A stretch of 64,000 bases of DNA from CALLJL01 sp964627255 (GCA_964627255.1 CAZVIN010000073.1:14402-78401), one strand, 5' to 3'. Positions 24,102 to 32,959 are shown, numbered from the stretch's first letter. Notes: generated from the sequence alone by a model not told the origin. Translations and numbers: made by a program.

Positions 24102-26204
24102 TCAGGCCTCCTCCTTATCTGTTACGCCAGCAAAAATGCCCAGAGGCACTTCGATGAACAGAGGCCTTTTTGGTTGGTCGACAATTTCGTGTTCTGGCAC
24201 TCCTTCTTCGCGGAAAAGGCGATGAATCAGAGGTGTACAGGTTTTGGCCCCGCAAGGACCCATTCCTGCTCTGGTGATAGTTTTAATTTCGTTAATGTCG
24301 CGGATGCCTTCCCTAATTAACGGGCGGATTTCCTTGGCCGCCACTCTTTCGCAGCGACAAATAATAGCTTCGTTAGCCACGCTACCGGACTCTTTCATTA
24401 TTTCAGCGGGGGTGATTTCGCGTTGCAGACGCAGGCCGCTCACTTTTTTGGCGATTTCCTTAGGGACCTGGACTTTGACCAGGATTGTTCGGTCATAACC
24501 TTTAATTGATTTTACTGCTTGAACCTTTGCCCTATCTAAAGGCCGGCCTTCGATGTCGACTACAGTTACCTCTTGGCCTGGGATAATAATTTCCTTTAAG
24601 AACTCAAAGGGGATGGTGACTTCCGGAAATTGGGGGTCATGGCGATAATCGACAAGGGTAATTGCTAAGCCCGGACAGAAGGCAAGGCAGCGCTCACAAC
24701 CTGTGCAGCCCTTGCCATTTTTTTCTTCATAATACACCGGCAGTTTGCGGATGTCGCTTCGGTCAACTTCAATTAATTGGCGGGGACAAATGAAAGCGCA
24801 AGGGTCGCAGGGGATTTCCTGGAGGCAGTGGATAACAGGAAAAACGCCTTCTTCCTGGGGTAGAAAGAATTCTGGATAAACCCGGCCCGGCTTCGATTTG
24901 AGAATATCCATGGTTTCATACCAGGAAGCAGGGATTCCCCCCTGATACAATCCCAGGTCGCGGGCGACCTCCAGGCCCCGGATTTTTCCGGAAAAAATGG
25001 CCGCTGAGGCTTCGGCAATTTCTTCCGCATCTCCAGCAGCATAAGTTAGGAAGCCAAATTCCTTGGCCTTGAGATAAAACTCATTTACGGGGTCCAGGCC
25101 GACAGCGATGAGGATGGTATCGCAAGCAAAGGTTTTTTCCGTGCCCTCAACTGGCTGCAATTTCTCGTCTACTCTTACTATGGTCACTGATTCCACGGCT
25201 TCTCGGCCATCCGCCCTCAAAACGGTATGGGAGGTAAAAATCGGCACGCCAAGGCGAGCCAATTTGTCCTTATGAACCTTGTAGCCTCCGCATTCAGGCA
25301 TGACCTCGGCCAAGCCCACGACCTGAATCCCGGCTTGGAGAGCATGGTAGCCAGCAATCAAACCCACGTTGCCCCCGCCGATAATGAATAATTTTCCTGT
25401 CGGCCGGACGAGGTCACGGTTGACGAGCGTCTGAAAAGCGCCCGCGCCGTAGACACCAGGGAGGGTATTGCCAGGAAAAGATAAGGACTTTTCCCGGGCA
25501 CCGCAGGCCACAAGAAGAGCCTTTGGTCTAACGAGAACGTATTCCTGGCCGTCTTTTAAAATACCTACTTTTTGGTCGCTAAAAACAGCCAGAGCCATAC
25601 TTTGCACCCAGACCTCAACCGAGTTGAACTGGCCTAACTCCTTGGCCAGCTTGGTGGCGATGTCAATTCCTCTTGTCCCGGCAAATACAGCTTCAGTTGA
25701 GCCAAAAAAGCGGTGGGTTTGGAGGACAAGCTTTCCGCCCAACCGATGTTTATCGTCGATGAGCAGACAATCGACTCCTAATTTTCCCAGTTCGATAGCT
25801 GCCGAGAGACCAGCCGGTCCGCCGCCGATAATGAGGACGGAGAAGGCTAATTCTTTAACTGGCTGGAAATTTAGTTTAGATTCCGGGTCGACGGGAGGTA
25901 GCTCAGGAAGACCTCGAAGAGGTTTTATTTTCATTTCCGGCTTTATTAGCTCCATACAGGCTTTGACCGGTAAACCGTCAGCGAGGACCAAACACTGGGC
26001 ACACTGACCGTTAGCACAAAAGATTCCCTGGGGAGCGCCGTCCTTATGATGGAAGCTAAAAATTCTGATGCCGTTAGCGAAAAGTGCCGAAGCAATGGTT
26101 TCGCCTTGCCTCGCCTTTAGTTCCCGTTCATTCCAATAAAATTTAAAGATGGGTTTTTCCGGAACAGCCAAAATGGGATGTTTATAAAGGCGGTTGTCAA
26201 CCAA
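24102..26204 (-). CDS. Multidomain FAD/NAD(P)-binding iron-sulfur subunit of amine/amino-acid dehydrogenase
   Basis: The 700-aa protein appears to fuse parts that are separate in related enzymes. In order: an N-terminal Fer2_4-type [2Fe-2S] domain (FCANGQCAQCLV, about residues 63-74); a pyridine-nucleotide-disulfide-type FAD domain (LIIGGGPAGLSAAIELGKLG, about 125-144) with an NAD-side GGGNVG; a cysteine-rich ferredoxin-like segment (CDPCAFICP and GCTGCERCLAFCP, about 470-515); and a C-terminal BFD-like [2Fe-2S] domain (ICRCERV then GPCGAKTC, about 620-660). The start is TTG with AAAGGAG six bases upstream. The fusion suggests internal electron wiring between FAD and several clusters. It is the first gene of the two-gene operon. 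Confidence 0.85.
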   Translation of the reverse strand: MVDNRLYKHPILAVPEKPIFKFYWNERELKARQGETIASALFANGIRIFSFHHKDGAPQGIFCANGQCAQCLVLADGLPVKACMELIKPEMKIKPLRGLPELPPVDPESKLNFQPVKELAFSVLIIGGGPAGLSAAIELGKLGVDCLLIDDKHRLGGKLVLQTHRFFGSTEAVFAGTRGIDIATKLAKELGQFNSVEVWVQSMALAVFSDQKVGILKDGQEYVLVRPKALLVACGAREKSLSFPGNTLPGVYGAGAFQTLVNRDLVRPTGKLFIIGGGNVGLIAGYHALQAGIQVVGLAEVMPECGGYKVHKDKLARLGVPIFTSHTVLRADGREAVESVTIVRVDEKLQPVEGTEKTFACDTILIAVGLDPVNEFYLKAKEFGFLTYAAGDAEEIAEASAAIFSGKIRGLEVARDLGLYQGGIPASWYETMDILKSKPGRVYPEFFLPQEEGVFPVIHCLQEIPCDPCAFICPRQLIEVDRSDIRKLPVYYEEKNGKGCTGCERCLAFCPGLAITLVDYRHDPQFPEVTIPFEFLKEIIIPGQEVTVVDIEGRPLDRAKVQAVKSIKGYDRTILVKVQVPKEIAKKVSGLRLQREITPAEIMKESGSVANEAIICRCERVAAKEIRPLIREGIRDINEIKTITRAGMGPCGAKTCTPLIHRLFREEGVPEHEIVDQPKRPLFIEVPLGIFAGVTDKEEA

Positions 26205-26289
26205 AGGAAACTCCTTTAATTAACCTATGATTGAAAATAATAAATAAGGAAAAAACACTTATTTTTTTTCCTATAAAATTAAACGGTTC

Positions 26290-26295
26290 ATTATA
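26290..26295 (-). promoter_or_regulatory. Possible -10 element of the amine-dehydrogenase operon
   Basis: A perfect TATAAT on the minus strand (TATAAT, 26295-26290), preceded by TGT, lies about 85 bases upstream of the 700-aa gene. No good -35 hexamer is seen at 16-18 bases. Downstream leader is A/T-rich. A weak call. Confidence 0.35.
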
Positions 26296-26319
26296 ACATA
26301 ACCCAATTAGCTGAAAAAC

Positions 26320-26336
26320 AAGGCAAAAATTGCCTT
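26320..26336. terminator. Short palindromic hairpin with T-run
   Basis: AAGGCAA-AAA-TTGCCTT forms a perfect 7-bp stem with a 3-base loop. On the minus strand it is followed by GTTTTTC. No gene ends just upstream of it on that strand, so it may instead be a regulatory hairpin before the amine-dehydrogenase promoter. Confidence 0.3.
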
Positions 26337-26422
26337 TTATGATAGTTTTCGTTATCGCCTGATATCCCTAAGCTTGGCCTAAAGGTAGGAAGCAATAATT
26401 AAAATAAAATAGGGAAAAAATT

Positions 26423-26452
26423 AGGTAAAGAGGTAAGTTGTCGCTTATTTTT
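26423..26452 (+). repeat. Dispersed A/T-rich motif, copy A (degenerate)
   Basis: AGGTAAAGAGGTAAGTTGTC and following bases match the motif also found at 61436, 63575 and, inverted and doubled, at 56556-56618. This copy is the most diverged. It lies in the 467-base gap between the amine-dehydrogenase operon and glgA. The same gap at about 26500-26550 (CCATCCGGGGCCTATCCTTC, then CCGCCCCTAAAAAAATGGAAG) resembles 37437-37485, which suggests a decayed repeat. No gene is supported in the gap. Confidence 0.5.
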
Positions 26453-26671
26453 GCTCATTTTTTCGAAGGGCCTTTGGAGAAAACTAAACCTTTGAAGGTC
26501 ACTTCCCCCATCCGGGGCCTATCCTTCATTCCGCCCCTAAAAAAATGGAAGGGAGCCTGTTTGATTTTTGCTGGTGGGTTCAATTTTAGCGGCCCAACAG
26601 GCCTTGTCCCCACATTTGGTTAGCTGCTTCCCTCGAGCTGGGTTTGGTTGACTTTTAAAATAAGGGTCGCT

Positions 26672-28162
26672 ATGATGAAAAATCCTCCCATGAAAAAGAG
26701 AATACGTGTCGCGCTAATTACACCCGAATTTTCTCCTTTGGCCCGCTCGGGAGAATTGGCCGACGTGGCTGCCTCTTTGCCCCGTTACTTAGTTCAGGAA
26801 GGGCTGCAGGTGCTGGCTGTTATGCCCCGCTACCGCCGGCCAGAGATTGATTCGCTGCCGCTCGAGTTAATTTTGCCTGAACTCTGGGTGCCCCTGGGTA
26901 ACGAAAAAATTCGGGCCTCTGTCTTCAAGACTGAACTGGGGCGATTTCCGCTGTATCTCATTGATAACCCTCGTTTTTTCTATCGACCGGAAATTTATGG
27001 CCCTGCTTCGACTGGCTATCTGGATAACGACGCCCGGTTTATCTTTTTCAACCGGGCTGTCTTAGAGTTTTTCCTGAAGGCAAAAATTGAGGTGGATGTA
27101 ATCCATTGTCATAACTGGCCCACAGCCCTGGTTCCTGTTTTACTCCGTACTCATTACGGGGATTGCTCCCATTTAAAAAAAGTGGCCACGGTTTTCACGG
27201 TGCATAATGTCGCTTATCAAGGAGAGTTTCCGGCCGAAAGCCTGGCCCTTACCGGGCTTAATTGGGATTATTTTACCCCGCAAAAATTTTCGCTCAATGG
27301 CCGGTTTAATTTCCTGAAAGCCGGCGCCATTTTCGCCGATGTCCTCAACACGGTCAGCGCTACTTATAAAGCCGATATTGAAAAGGCTGCCGCTCGCAAC
27401 GAGTTGGGAATAATTTTAGAGGGGCTGAAAAATAGGTTTTTCAGTATCCGGAGCGGTATAGACTATGAGAGCTGGAATCCAGCCCAAGACCCCTTTTTAG
27501 CCGCTCCTTACCATGCGGCGGACATCTCCGGCAAAAGAATCTGTAAGGAAGATTTAATAAAAGAAACAGGTTTAACTGTAAGCCCTGAAACTCCTCTCCT
27601 TGGAGTTGTTTCTTATTTTTCGCCTCTTAAAGGTATTGACCTAATTCTCCAAAGCTTGGAGGCGCTCTTGCAACTTAAAGTAGGCCTAATCATCTGTGGC
27701 CAGGGAGACGAGAATCTTGCCTCAGAACTCAAAGCGGCCGCCAAGCGTCACCGAGGCCAATTAACAGTGAAAACCGAGATGACCGCCTCTCTAATGCACA
27801 AAATTTTTGCCGGCAGTGACATTTTGCTTATTCCGTCGCGCGAAGAACCCTGTGGCTTGAATCAATTTTATGGCTTTCGTTACGGAACTATTCCCGTTGC
27901 CCGGGCTGTGGGAGGCCTTAAAGAAACTATTATTCCGTTTAATCCTCGGACGAACGAGGGGAACGGCTTCCTTTTCCGTTCTTTTAGCACTAGAGCTTTG
28001 CTCGGTGCCGTCCGCCGAGCTCTCGCCTGTTATCACCAGATTCCTCTTTGGGAGCAACTGGTTGGCTCGGTGATGCGGCAGGATTTTTCCTGGAATGAAC
28101 CTGGGAAAGAATATATCAACCTGTATCTTCGGGCTCTCGAATTGCGAGAAGGAGGTAGATAA
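26672..28162 (+). CDS. glgA: Glycogen/starch synthase (GT5), altered substrate motif
   Basis: Transfers glucose from ADP- or UDP-glucose to an alpha-glucan. The start at ATG 26672 has AAGGG six bases upstream; ATG 26690 (MKKRIRVALITPEFSP) is also possible, while the frame from 26648 lacks support. The product (about 496 aa) has the GT5 N-domain with DVIHCHNWPTALVPV and TVFTVHNVAYQGEFP, and the C-domain with SREEPCGLNQFYGFRYGTIP and GNGFLF. The usual KTGGL motif near the N-terminus reads RSGEL here, so the lysine that contacts the sugar nucleotide is Arg and one glycine is Glu. It is followed by trxA two bases on. Function as a true glycogen synthase is therefore slightly uncertain. Confidence 0.85.
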   Translation: MMKNPPMKKRIRVALITPEFSPLARSGELADVAASLPRYLVQEGLQVLAVMPRYRRPEIDSLPLELILPELWVPLGNEKIRASVFKTELGRFPLYLIDNPRFFYRPEIYGPASTGYLDNDARFIFFNRAVLEFFLKAKIEVDVIHCHNWPTALVPVLLRTHYGDCSHLKKVATVFTVHNVAYQGEFPAESLALTGLNWDYFTPQKFSLNGRFNFLKAGAIFADVLNTVSATYKADIEKAAARNELGIILEGLKNRFFSIRSGIDYESWNPAQDPFLAAPYHAADISGKRICKEDLIKETGLTVSPETPLLGVVSYFSPLKGIDLILQSLEALLQLKVGLIICGQGDENLASELKAAAKRHRGQLTVKTEMTASLMHKIFAGSDILLIPSREEPCGLNQFYGFRYGTIPVARAVGGLKETIIPFNPRTNEGNGFLFRSFSTRALLGAVRRALACYHQIPLWEQLVGSVMRQDFSWNEPGKEYINLYLRALELREGGR

Positions 28163-28164
28163 GC

Positions 28165-28488
28165 ATGGCGGGAATAGTTAATCTTTCTGACGGCACTTTT
28201 GACGCCGAGGTGCTCCAAGCAGACAAATTAGTCTTGGTTGATTTCTGGGCGCCTTGGTGTGCTCCCTGTTTGGCCATGATGCCTGTAATAGAAGCGGTGG
28301 CAGAGAGTTATAGCGATAAAATTAAAGTGGCGAAAATTAACGTGGATGAAAATCCAGCCACACCGATGAAATACGGGATTCGGGCTGTTCCTACTTTGAT
28401 TTTTTTCTCCCAGGGTAAAGTGGAGGAAACTCTGATTGGCCTTCAACCCAAAGAAAAAATCATAGAAGTAATTGCGAGGTTAGTTTGA
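28165..28488 (+). CDS. trxA: Thioredoxin
   Basis: Protein disulfide reductant. The 107-aa product has the thioredoxin fold with active site WAPWCAPCLAMMP (residues about 28-40); the redox motif is CAPC rather than the common CGPC. YGIRAVPTLIFFSQGK holds the cis-proline loop. The ATG lies 2 bases after glgA, with GAAGGAGG before it, and its end overlaps the trxB start, so glgA, trxA and trxB form one transcript. Confidence 0.95.
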   Translation: MAGIVNLSDGTFDAEVLQADKLVLVDFWAPWCAPCLAMMPVIEAVAESYSDKIKVAKINVDENPATPMKYGIRAVPTLIFFSQGKVEETLIGLQPKEKIIEVIARLV

Positions 28489-29408
28489 GAGGTCCCTACG
28501 ACGTCGTCATCGTTGGGGCCGGGCCAGCTGGCCTGGCGGCCGCTATTTATACTGGCCGGGCCCGGTTACAGACGCTTGTCCTGGAAAAGGCCATCCCTGG
28601 CGGACAAATCCTGCTTACTGACTGGATTGAAAATTATCCTGGTTTTCCAGAAGGAATTGCACCTTTTCAGCTTATGGACAATTTTAAGAAGCAAGCTTTA
28701 CGTTTCGGAGCAGTGATTGAGACCGACGAGGTTCAATCTCTGGAAAAAGAAGCTGCGGGTTGGCTAGTTCATGGTCTTCGTGAGACCTATTTAGCTCGCT
28801 CCGTAATTATCGCTACTGGCTCTACCTACCGCCGCTTAGGCTTGGCTCAGGAAGAAAAGTTGACTGGTCGGGGTGTCTCCTACTGCGCCACCTGCGACGG
28901 AGCTTTTTTCCGGGACAAGGTCGTGGCTGTTGTTGGCGGGGGAGATAATGCCCTGACTGAGGCTCTTTTCTTAACGAAATTTTGCCGGCTGGTTTATATT
29001 ATCCATCGCCGCCATGAATTCCGGGCGGTCAAGATTTTGCAAGAAAGAGTCCAGGCCAACGAGAAAATCAAGATTATCTGGAACACCGTAATCGAAGATA
29101 TCCTTGGTGAGGTGGCAGTCAAAGGACTAAAGTTGGTAAACGTCCTTAGCGGCGAGAAATTTATTTTAGAAGTGGACGGAGTTTTTGTTTCGGTGGGGAT
29201 GGACCCGCAGGCAAGGTTTCTTCGTGGCCTGGTGGAGATGAACGAGTGGGGTCAACTTAAAGTAAATTCCAATATGGCCACTAATCAGCCGGGAATTTTT
29301 GCTTGCGGCGATGTCGTTGATGCCTGTCCCCGTCAGGTCGCGACAGCCGTGGGAACGGGAGTGGCGGCGGCCTTAGCAGTGGATGAATATCTTCGTTCGC
29401 TTACCTGA
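28485..29408 (+). CDS. trxB: Thioredoxin reductase
   Basis: FAD- and NADPH-dependent reductase of thioredoxin. The TTG start at 28485 overlaps the trxA stop and has GAGG upstream. The 307-aa protein begins DVVIVGAGPAGLAAAIYTGR, has the redox site SYCATCDGAFF (about 131-141, CATC), the NADPH motif VVGGGDNALTEALFL (about 149-163) and the C-terminal GIFACGDVVDACPRQVATAVG. Adjacent trxA makes the pair a complete thioredoxin system. Confidence 0.96.
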   Translation: MRGPYDVVIVGAGPAGLAAAIYTGRARLQTLVLEKAIPGGQILLTDWIENYPGFPEGIAPFQLMDNFKKQALRFGAVIETDEVQSLEKEAAGWLVHGLRETYLARSVIIATGSTYRRLGLAQEEKLTGRGVSYCATCDGAFFRDKVVAVVGGGDNALTEALFLTKFCRLVYIIHRRHEFRAVKILQERVQANEKIKIIWNTVIEDILGEVAVKGLKLVNVLSGEKFILEVDGVFVSVGMDPQARFLRGLVEMNEWGQLKVNSNMATNQPGIFACGDVVDACPRQVATAVGTGVAAALAVDEYLRSLT

Positions 29409-29435
29409 GAAAAGAATACCTGGCTGGTTACTAAT

Positions 29436-30467
29436 TTATTTGATTCCTAATTTTTCCTCTAAGGCCTGCACCCGGTCGCGCAGTCTTCTAATTTCTTTAA
29501 AACTTTCCGCCAGCTGCGGTAGCAATACGCAAACCTTACGCCATTCTCTAATATCAACTGTCGGAATGCCTGCCACCATAGAGCCAGAAGGGATATCCCG
29601 CATTACTCCTGATTTAGCCGCAATAAGAACTTGGTCGCCGATCTCTACATGGTCTGAAACACCCACTTGGCCCCCCATGATGACGCGTTGACCGATTTTT
29701 GTGCTCCCGGCAATTCCCACCTGGCCCGCTAAGATGGAATCAGGGCCAATTTGGACGTTGTGAGCAATCTGAACCAAGTTGTCGATTTTAGTCCCCCGAC
29801 CAATCCTGGTTTCACCTAAGGCAGCCCGGTCAATGGTCGTATTGGCGCCAATTTCGACGTCGTCTTCGATAATCACCTGACCGACCTGAGGAATTTTGCG
29901 CTGCCGGCCGTCACTCATCTGGATATAGCCAAAACCATCAGCGCCGACCACCACGCCGTTATGGATGATGACCCGACCGCCAATTTTTGTTTTTTCCCGG
30001 ATAGAAACATGGGAATGAATGACACATTCTTCGCCGATTTCTACCTCGGGATAAATAACCACCAGGGGATAAATAATGGTCCTGGAGCCAATAACTACCT
30101 TGTCTCCAATGACGCATCCGGGCCCAATCGCGACCTCTTCTCCCAGCGAAGCGGTGGGTGAGACAAAGGCGCCGGGGTCAATTCCAGGTTGAGGTTTTTT
30201 AACCGGGTGAAAAAGCTCAATGGCCTCAATAAAGCTGAGCTGAGGGTGGGAAGAACGAAGTACATTCTTGCCTTCAGCCGTAATATCGGGAGCTAAGATT
30301 AGCCCTGAGGCGCGGGTCTGTCCGAGAAGCTGACGATAGCGCGGATGGGAAAGAAAACTCAGGTCGCCTTCTTCCGCCTGCTCCAAGCTGGCGACACCTT
30401 TTATTTCTACTTCGCCGTCGCCTTCGAGCTGGCAGCGGAGAAAAGAGGCTAGGTCTTTGAGTTTCAT
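29436..30467 (-). CDS. lpxD: UDP-3-O-acylglucosamine N-acyltransferase
   Basis: Third enzyme of lipid A synthesis; adds the N-linked acyl chain. The 343-aa protein has an N-terminal uridine-binding domain (residues 1-100, LEGDGEVEIKGVASLEQAEEG), then a left-handed beta-helix of hexapeptide repeats, with the catalytic His in HNGVVVGADGFGYIQ (about 168-182), and a C-terminal coiled helix. It starts one base after the YihY-type gene stop. It shows that the cell has lipid A and an outer membrane. Confidence 0.96.
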   Translation of the reverse strand: MKLKDLASFLRCQLEGDGEVEIKGVASLEQAEEGDLSFLSHPRYRQLLGQTRASGLILAPDITAEGKNVLRSSHPQLSFIEAIELFHPVKKPQPGIDPGAFVSPTASLGEEVAIGPGCVIGDKVVIGSRTIIYPLVVIYPEVEIGEECVIHSHVSIREKTKIGGRVIIHNGVVVGADGFGYIQMSDGRQRKIPQVGQVIIEDDVEIGANTTIDRAALGETRIGRGTKIDNLVQIAHNVQIGPDSILAGQVGIAGSTKIGQRVIMGGQVGVSDHVEIGDQVLIAAKSGVMRDIPSGSMVAGIPTVDIREWRKVCVLLPQLAESFKEIRRLRDRVQALEEKLGIK

Positions 30468-30468
30468 C

Positions 30469-31365
30469 TTAGGCCTTCTTCGTTCTCAAAAGAATTTTTT
30501 CTTTATGCCTCTCATTGAGGACCGCGGCCAGTTCCGCTCCCCAGAGAAGAAAGACTAAGGAGAAGGAGATCCACAAGAGAAAAAAGATGATCGAAGCTAA
30601 GGTCCCCTGAAGGAGTTTCGACAAAACTATTCCGATGGCAGAAAAATGAACGACATAAAATGCAAAAACTCTTTTAAAGGCCTCCCAGAACAGAGAGGTA
30701 ATGCCGGCGGCAATAGCCGCGGGGATGGTATGAACTTTGATCTCTGGAATGAATTTATAAATTGAGAATAAAACCAGGAAAGTCAGGATAAAAGGGATTA
30801 AATACTGAATTAGAAAATTATCAATAAAGGCGAGCCAGCGAGGATTAAGGTGGTTAGCGACGAATTCAGAGGTCCCGATGAGGCGATGGAGCGCGGTCCA
30901 GATGGCTGTGATGGCCAGGGAGACTAAAAGGATTAAACCTAAGGTGAACATAATAATGTATTCCATGAGCCGGTTGTAAAAAAAGGATTTCTGATAGTTG
31001 ACTTTGAAAATAATGTTAATGGCCGCAATCAGGTTCGAAAAAAGAAAACTGGCCGCCACAAAGGAGCCACCCAAGCCGAGCCAGCCTAAGCTTCCGATAT
31101 TCTGGGATACGGCCGCCAGTCTTTTAAAAAAGGATGGGTCGAGGTGAGCGAAGAACTCGTCAGAGAAAAGGTTGAGACTGCGGATGGCAAGTTCCGAGGT
31201 CCCCAGAATTTTAGCACTAAGATAGACGAAAAGAGCAACCAAGGGTACGCTACAAAGAAAGGCAAAATAGGAAATAACGATCGAATAAGTCCAGCATTTA
31301 TCCTTATTGAACCTGGAGATAGAACTCTTGAGAATAAACCAAACCGCCAGTAACCTTTCCTTCAC
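30469..31365 (-). CDS. YihY/UPF0761 (BrkB-related) inner membrane protein
   Basis: 298-aa protein with about six transmembrane helices. Visible family text includes YSIVISYFAFLCSVPLVALF near the N-terminus, FSIYKFIPEIKVHTIPAAIAAG (about 205-225) and SIIFFLLWISFSLVFLLWGAEL near the C-terminus. Function unknown in the family; once annotated as ribonuclease BN by mistake. It is between the ATP synthase F0 genes and lpxD on the same strand, gaps of 36 and 1 bases. Confidence 0.88.
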   Translation of the reverse strand: MKERLLAVWFILKSSISRFNKDKCWTYSIVISYFAFLCSVPLVALFVYLSAKILGTSELAIRSLNLFSDEFFAHLDPSFFKRLAAVSQNIGSLGWLGLGGSFVAASFLFSNLIAAINIIFKVNYQKSFFYNRLMEYIIMFTLGLILLVSLAITAIWTALHRLIGTSEFVANHLNPRWLAFIDNFLIQYLIPFILTFLVLFSIYKFIPEIKVHTIPAAIAAGITSLFWEAFKRVFAFYVVHFSAIGIVLSKLLQGTLASIIFFLLWISFSLVFLLWGAELAAVLNERHKEKILLRTKKA

Positions 31366-31401
31366 CTCGGTCGGCTCTTTTTTATCTGAGATTTCTTAGC
31401 C

Positions 31402-31746
31402 TCAGATATATTTGCCCCACTGAACCATCAAGATAATGATGGTAATAAGCAGAGCATAAATGACTAGAGTTTCAATAAGCACCAGACCGAAAATCAGCAA
31501 GAAACGAATGTGTGGTGCTGAGCCCGGGTTGCGGGAGATACCCTCGCAAGCGCTCGAGATGGCCTTAGCCTGACAGAAGGCGCCGGCCGCCGCTGCCAAG
31601 GTAATAATCGCTCCGCCAACAATGATGGAGAGACGAAAGAGAGAGGCTTTAACCGGGTCTAATGTGTTCTCGGCCGCGAATCCGGGAGCGCTAAAAAGAA
31701 AAAGGGTGGAGGCAGAAAAAATTAACCAACGAAGCGATAGTTTCAT
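31402..31746 (-). CDS. atpE: ATP synthase F0 subunit c, with signal-like extension and Na+-type ligands
   Basis: Forms the rotor ring. The start chosen is ATG 31746, which has AAAGGAG 8 bases upstream and follows the atpB stop; an ATG at 31779 would overlap atpB and has no comparable site. The 114-aa product starts with a signal-peptide-like segment (LRWLIFSASTLFLFSAPGFA, before AENTLD), then two membrane helices. Helix 1 has a Gln 13 residues before the loop Arg (AFCQAKA ... ISRNPG); helix 2 has the carboxylate in LIETLVIYALL. Gln, Glu-Thr and Tyr at these places correspond to Q32, E65, S/T66 and Y70 of the Ilyobacter Na+ c ring. So Na+ coupling is likely (inference). Confidence 0.9.
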   Translation of the reverse strand: MKLSLRWLIFSASTLFLFSAPGFAAENTLDPVKASLFRLSIIVGGAIITLAAAAGAFCQAKAISSACEGISRNPGSAPHIRFLLIFGLVLIETLVIYALLITIIILMVQWGKYI

Positions 31747-31750
31747 AGAT

Positions 31751-32506
31751 TTACTCCTTTCCATGGGCTTCTTCTTCATGGGTTACCGCTCCTGCTAAAT
31801 AAATGCAGGTAAGCAGGACAAAGACAAAGGCCTGAATCGTAGCCGTAAAAATCGAGATGGCCATAAATGGCAGGGGCAGGACAAAGGGAATGATGGAAGC
31901 AATAACCACAATCAGAAGCTCTTCGGCAAAGATATTTCCAAAAAGTCGGATAGAAAGAGAGATGGGCCGGGAAAAATGGCTGATGATTTCGATAGGCAGA
32001 AGGAGGGGGGCCAAAAGCGGGATCGGACCAGTAAAGTGTTTAAGATACTTAAGAACTCCTTGGGAGCGCATTCCCTGCCAATGGTAATAAATAAAAACAG
32101 TCAAAGCACACGCGGCTGTTACGTTGAGTTTGCTGGTTGGTGACATTAAACCAGGAACGAGACCAAGCAAATTCGACGTGAAGATGAAAAGGCCGATAGT
32201 CCCAACCAGGGGGAGGTATTTTTTGCCTTCTGGGCCAATAATGTCGACTAAAAGGCCCTCAAAGAACTCGATGATAGCCTCGAGAAACGTTTGTCGGCCT
32301 CGAGGGATAATCCTTGGGTGCCGGGAAGCTAAGCCGAGGCCAACGACCAGGATGACAGAAACAAGGAAACTCATCAGTAAATAATCAGGAATGGCCGTCT
32401 CTGGGTTTATGTGCCAGCCGAACTTAGCCAGAAACGAGGCTAAAGGCGGGCCCAAAAGGCGGTTGACGAAAGTGACTAGGAACAGACTATGTTCTAAGCC
32501 TTCCAT
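31751..32506 (-). CDS. atpB: ATP synthase F0 subunit a
   Basis: Stator subunit with the ion half-channels. The 251-aa protein has several hydrophobic helices and the essential arginine in ISLSIRLFGNIFAEELL (about 180-196), with the C-terminal helix FVFVLLTCIYLAGAV. The region TSNLLGLVPGLMSPTSKLNVT is typical. It overlaps the preceding atpI by 13 bases and is followed by atpE after 4 bases. No subunits b, delta or F1 genes follow; these must be encoded elsewhere. Confidence 0.95.
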   Translation of the reverse strand: MEGLEHSLFLVTFVNRLLGPPLASFLAKFGWHINPETAIPDYLLMSFLVSVILVVGLGLASRHPRIIPRGRQTFLEAIIEFFEGLLVDIIGPEGKKYLPLVGTIGLFIFTSNLLGLVPGLMSPTSKLNVTAACALTVFIYYHWQGMRSQGVLKYLKHFTGPIPLLAPLLLPIEIISHFSRPISLSIRLFGNIFAEELLIVVIASIIPFVLPLPFMAISIFTATIQAFVFVLLTCIYLAGAVTHEEEAHGKE

Positions 32507-32904
32507 GCTTTCGCTCGGCTAAGGATAAAAACAGCTTCTCCTAAAATTACTATTATTATCGCCGCAAAGCCAGCGACAAAGGCTAAGGCCCGACGCGAAA
32601 AGAAATAAATTATAATCGAAAAAATCAGCCCAATCAACCCGAGTCGCAGAAATTGAAACCCGAGGAGGGAACGGAGGCGGTGGCCTCGGCCAGCCTCGAA
32701 ATGTCTTTCCAGGGAGCGTTTTAGCCAGATAAAACTAAGCGCTGAAATAAACCCTCCAGCAAGACAAAGGAGCCCGGAAGGGAAATCAAAAATAAGGCCA
32801 ATGGCCACAGCCATTAAGGCGGCGGCGGCCACAATTTCTTTGGGTATCCGGCGCAGAATTTTCGCTTCCCCTTCCGAAGATAAAGGCATCAGGCCTGACC
32901 TCAT
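32494..32904 (-). CDS. ATP synthase subunit I-like membrane protein
   Basis: 136 aa with about four transmembrane helices and a basic loop (LKRSLERHFEAGRGHRLR) between them, the topology of AtpI (ATP-synt_I family), which helps assemble the c ring. Identification rests on size, topology and its place between AtpZ and atpB; the sequence is not strongly conserved. It overlaps atpB by 13 bases. Confidence 0.7.
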   Translation of the reverse strand: MRSGLMPLSSEGEAKILRRIPKEIVAAAALMAVAIGLIFDFPSGLLCLAGGFISALSFIWLKRSLERHFEAGRGHRLRSLLGFQFLRLGLIGLIFSIIIYFFSRRALAFVAGFAAIIIVILGEAVFILSRAKAWKA

Positions 32905-32959
32905 TCTCTCCTCCTTTGCCTCCGGCCAAAACTTTTTGAGGGCAGTTAGTTATTTCTGT

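Noticed and set aside
26438..26623. 61-codon ORF before glgA
   Set aside because: Overlaps motif copy A and a decayed repeat block; no ribosome binding site.
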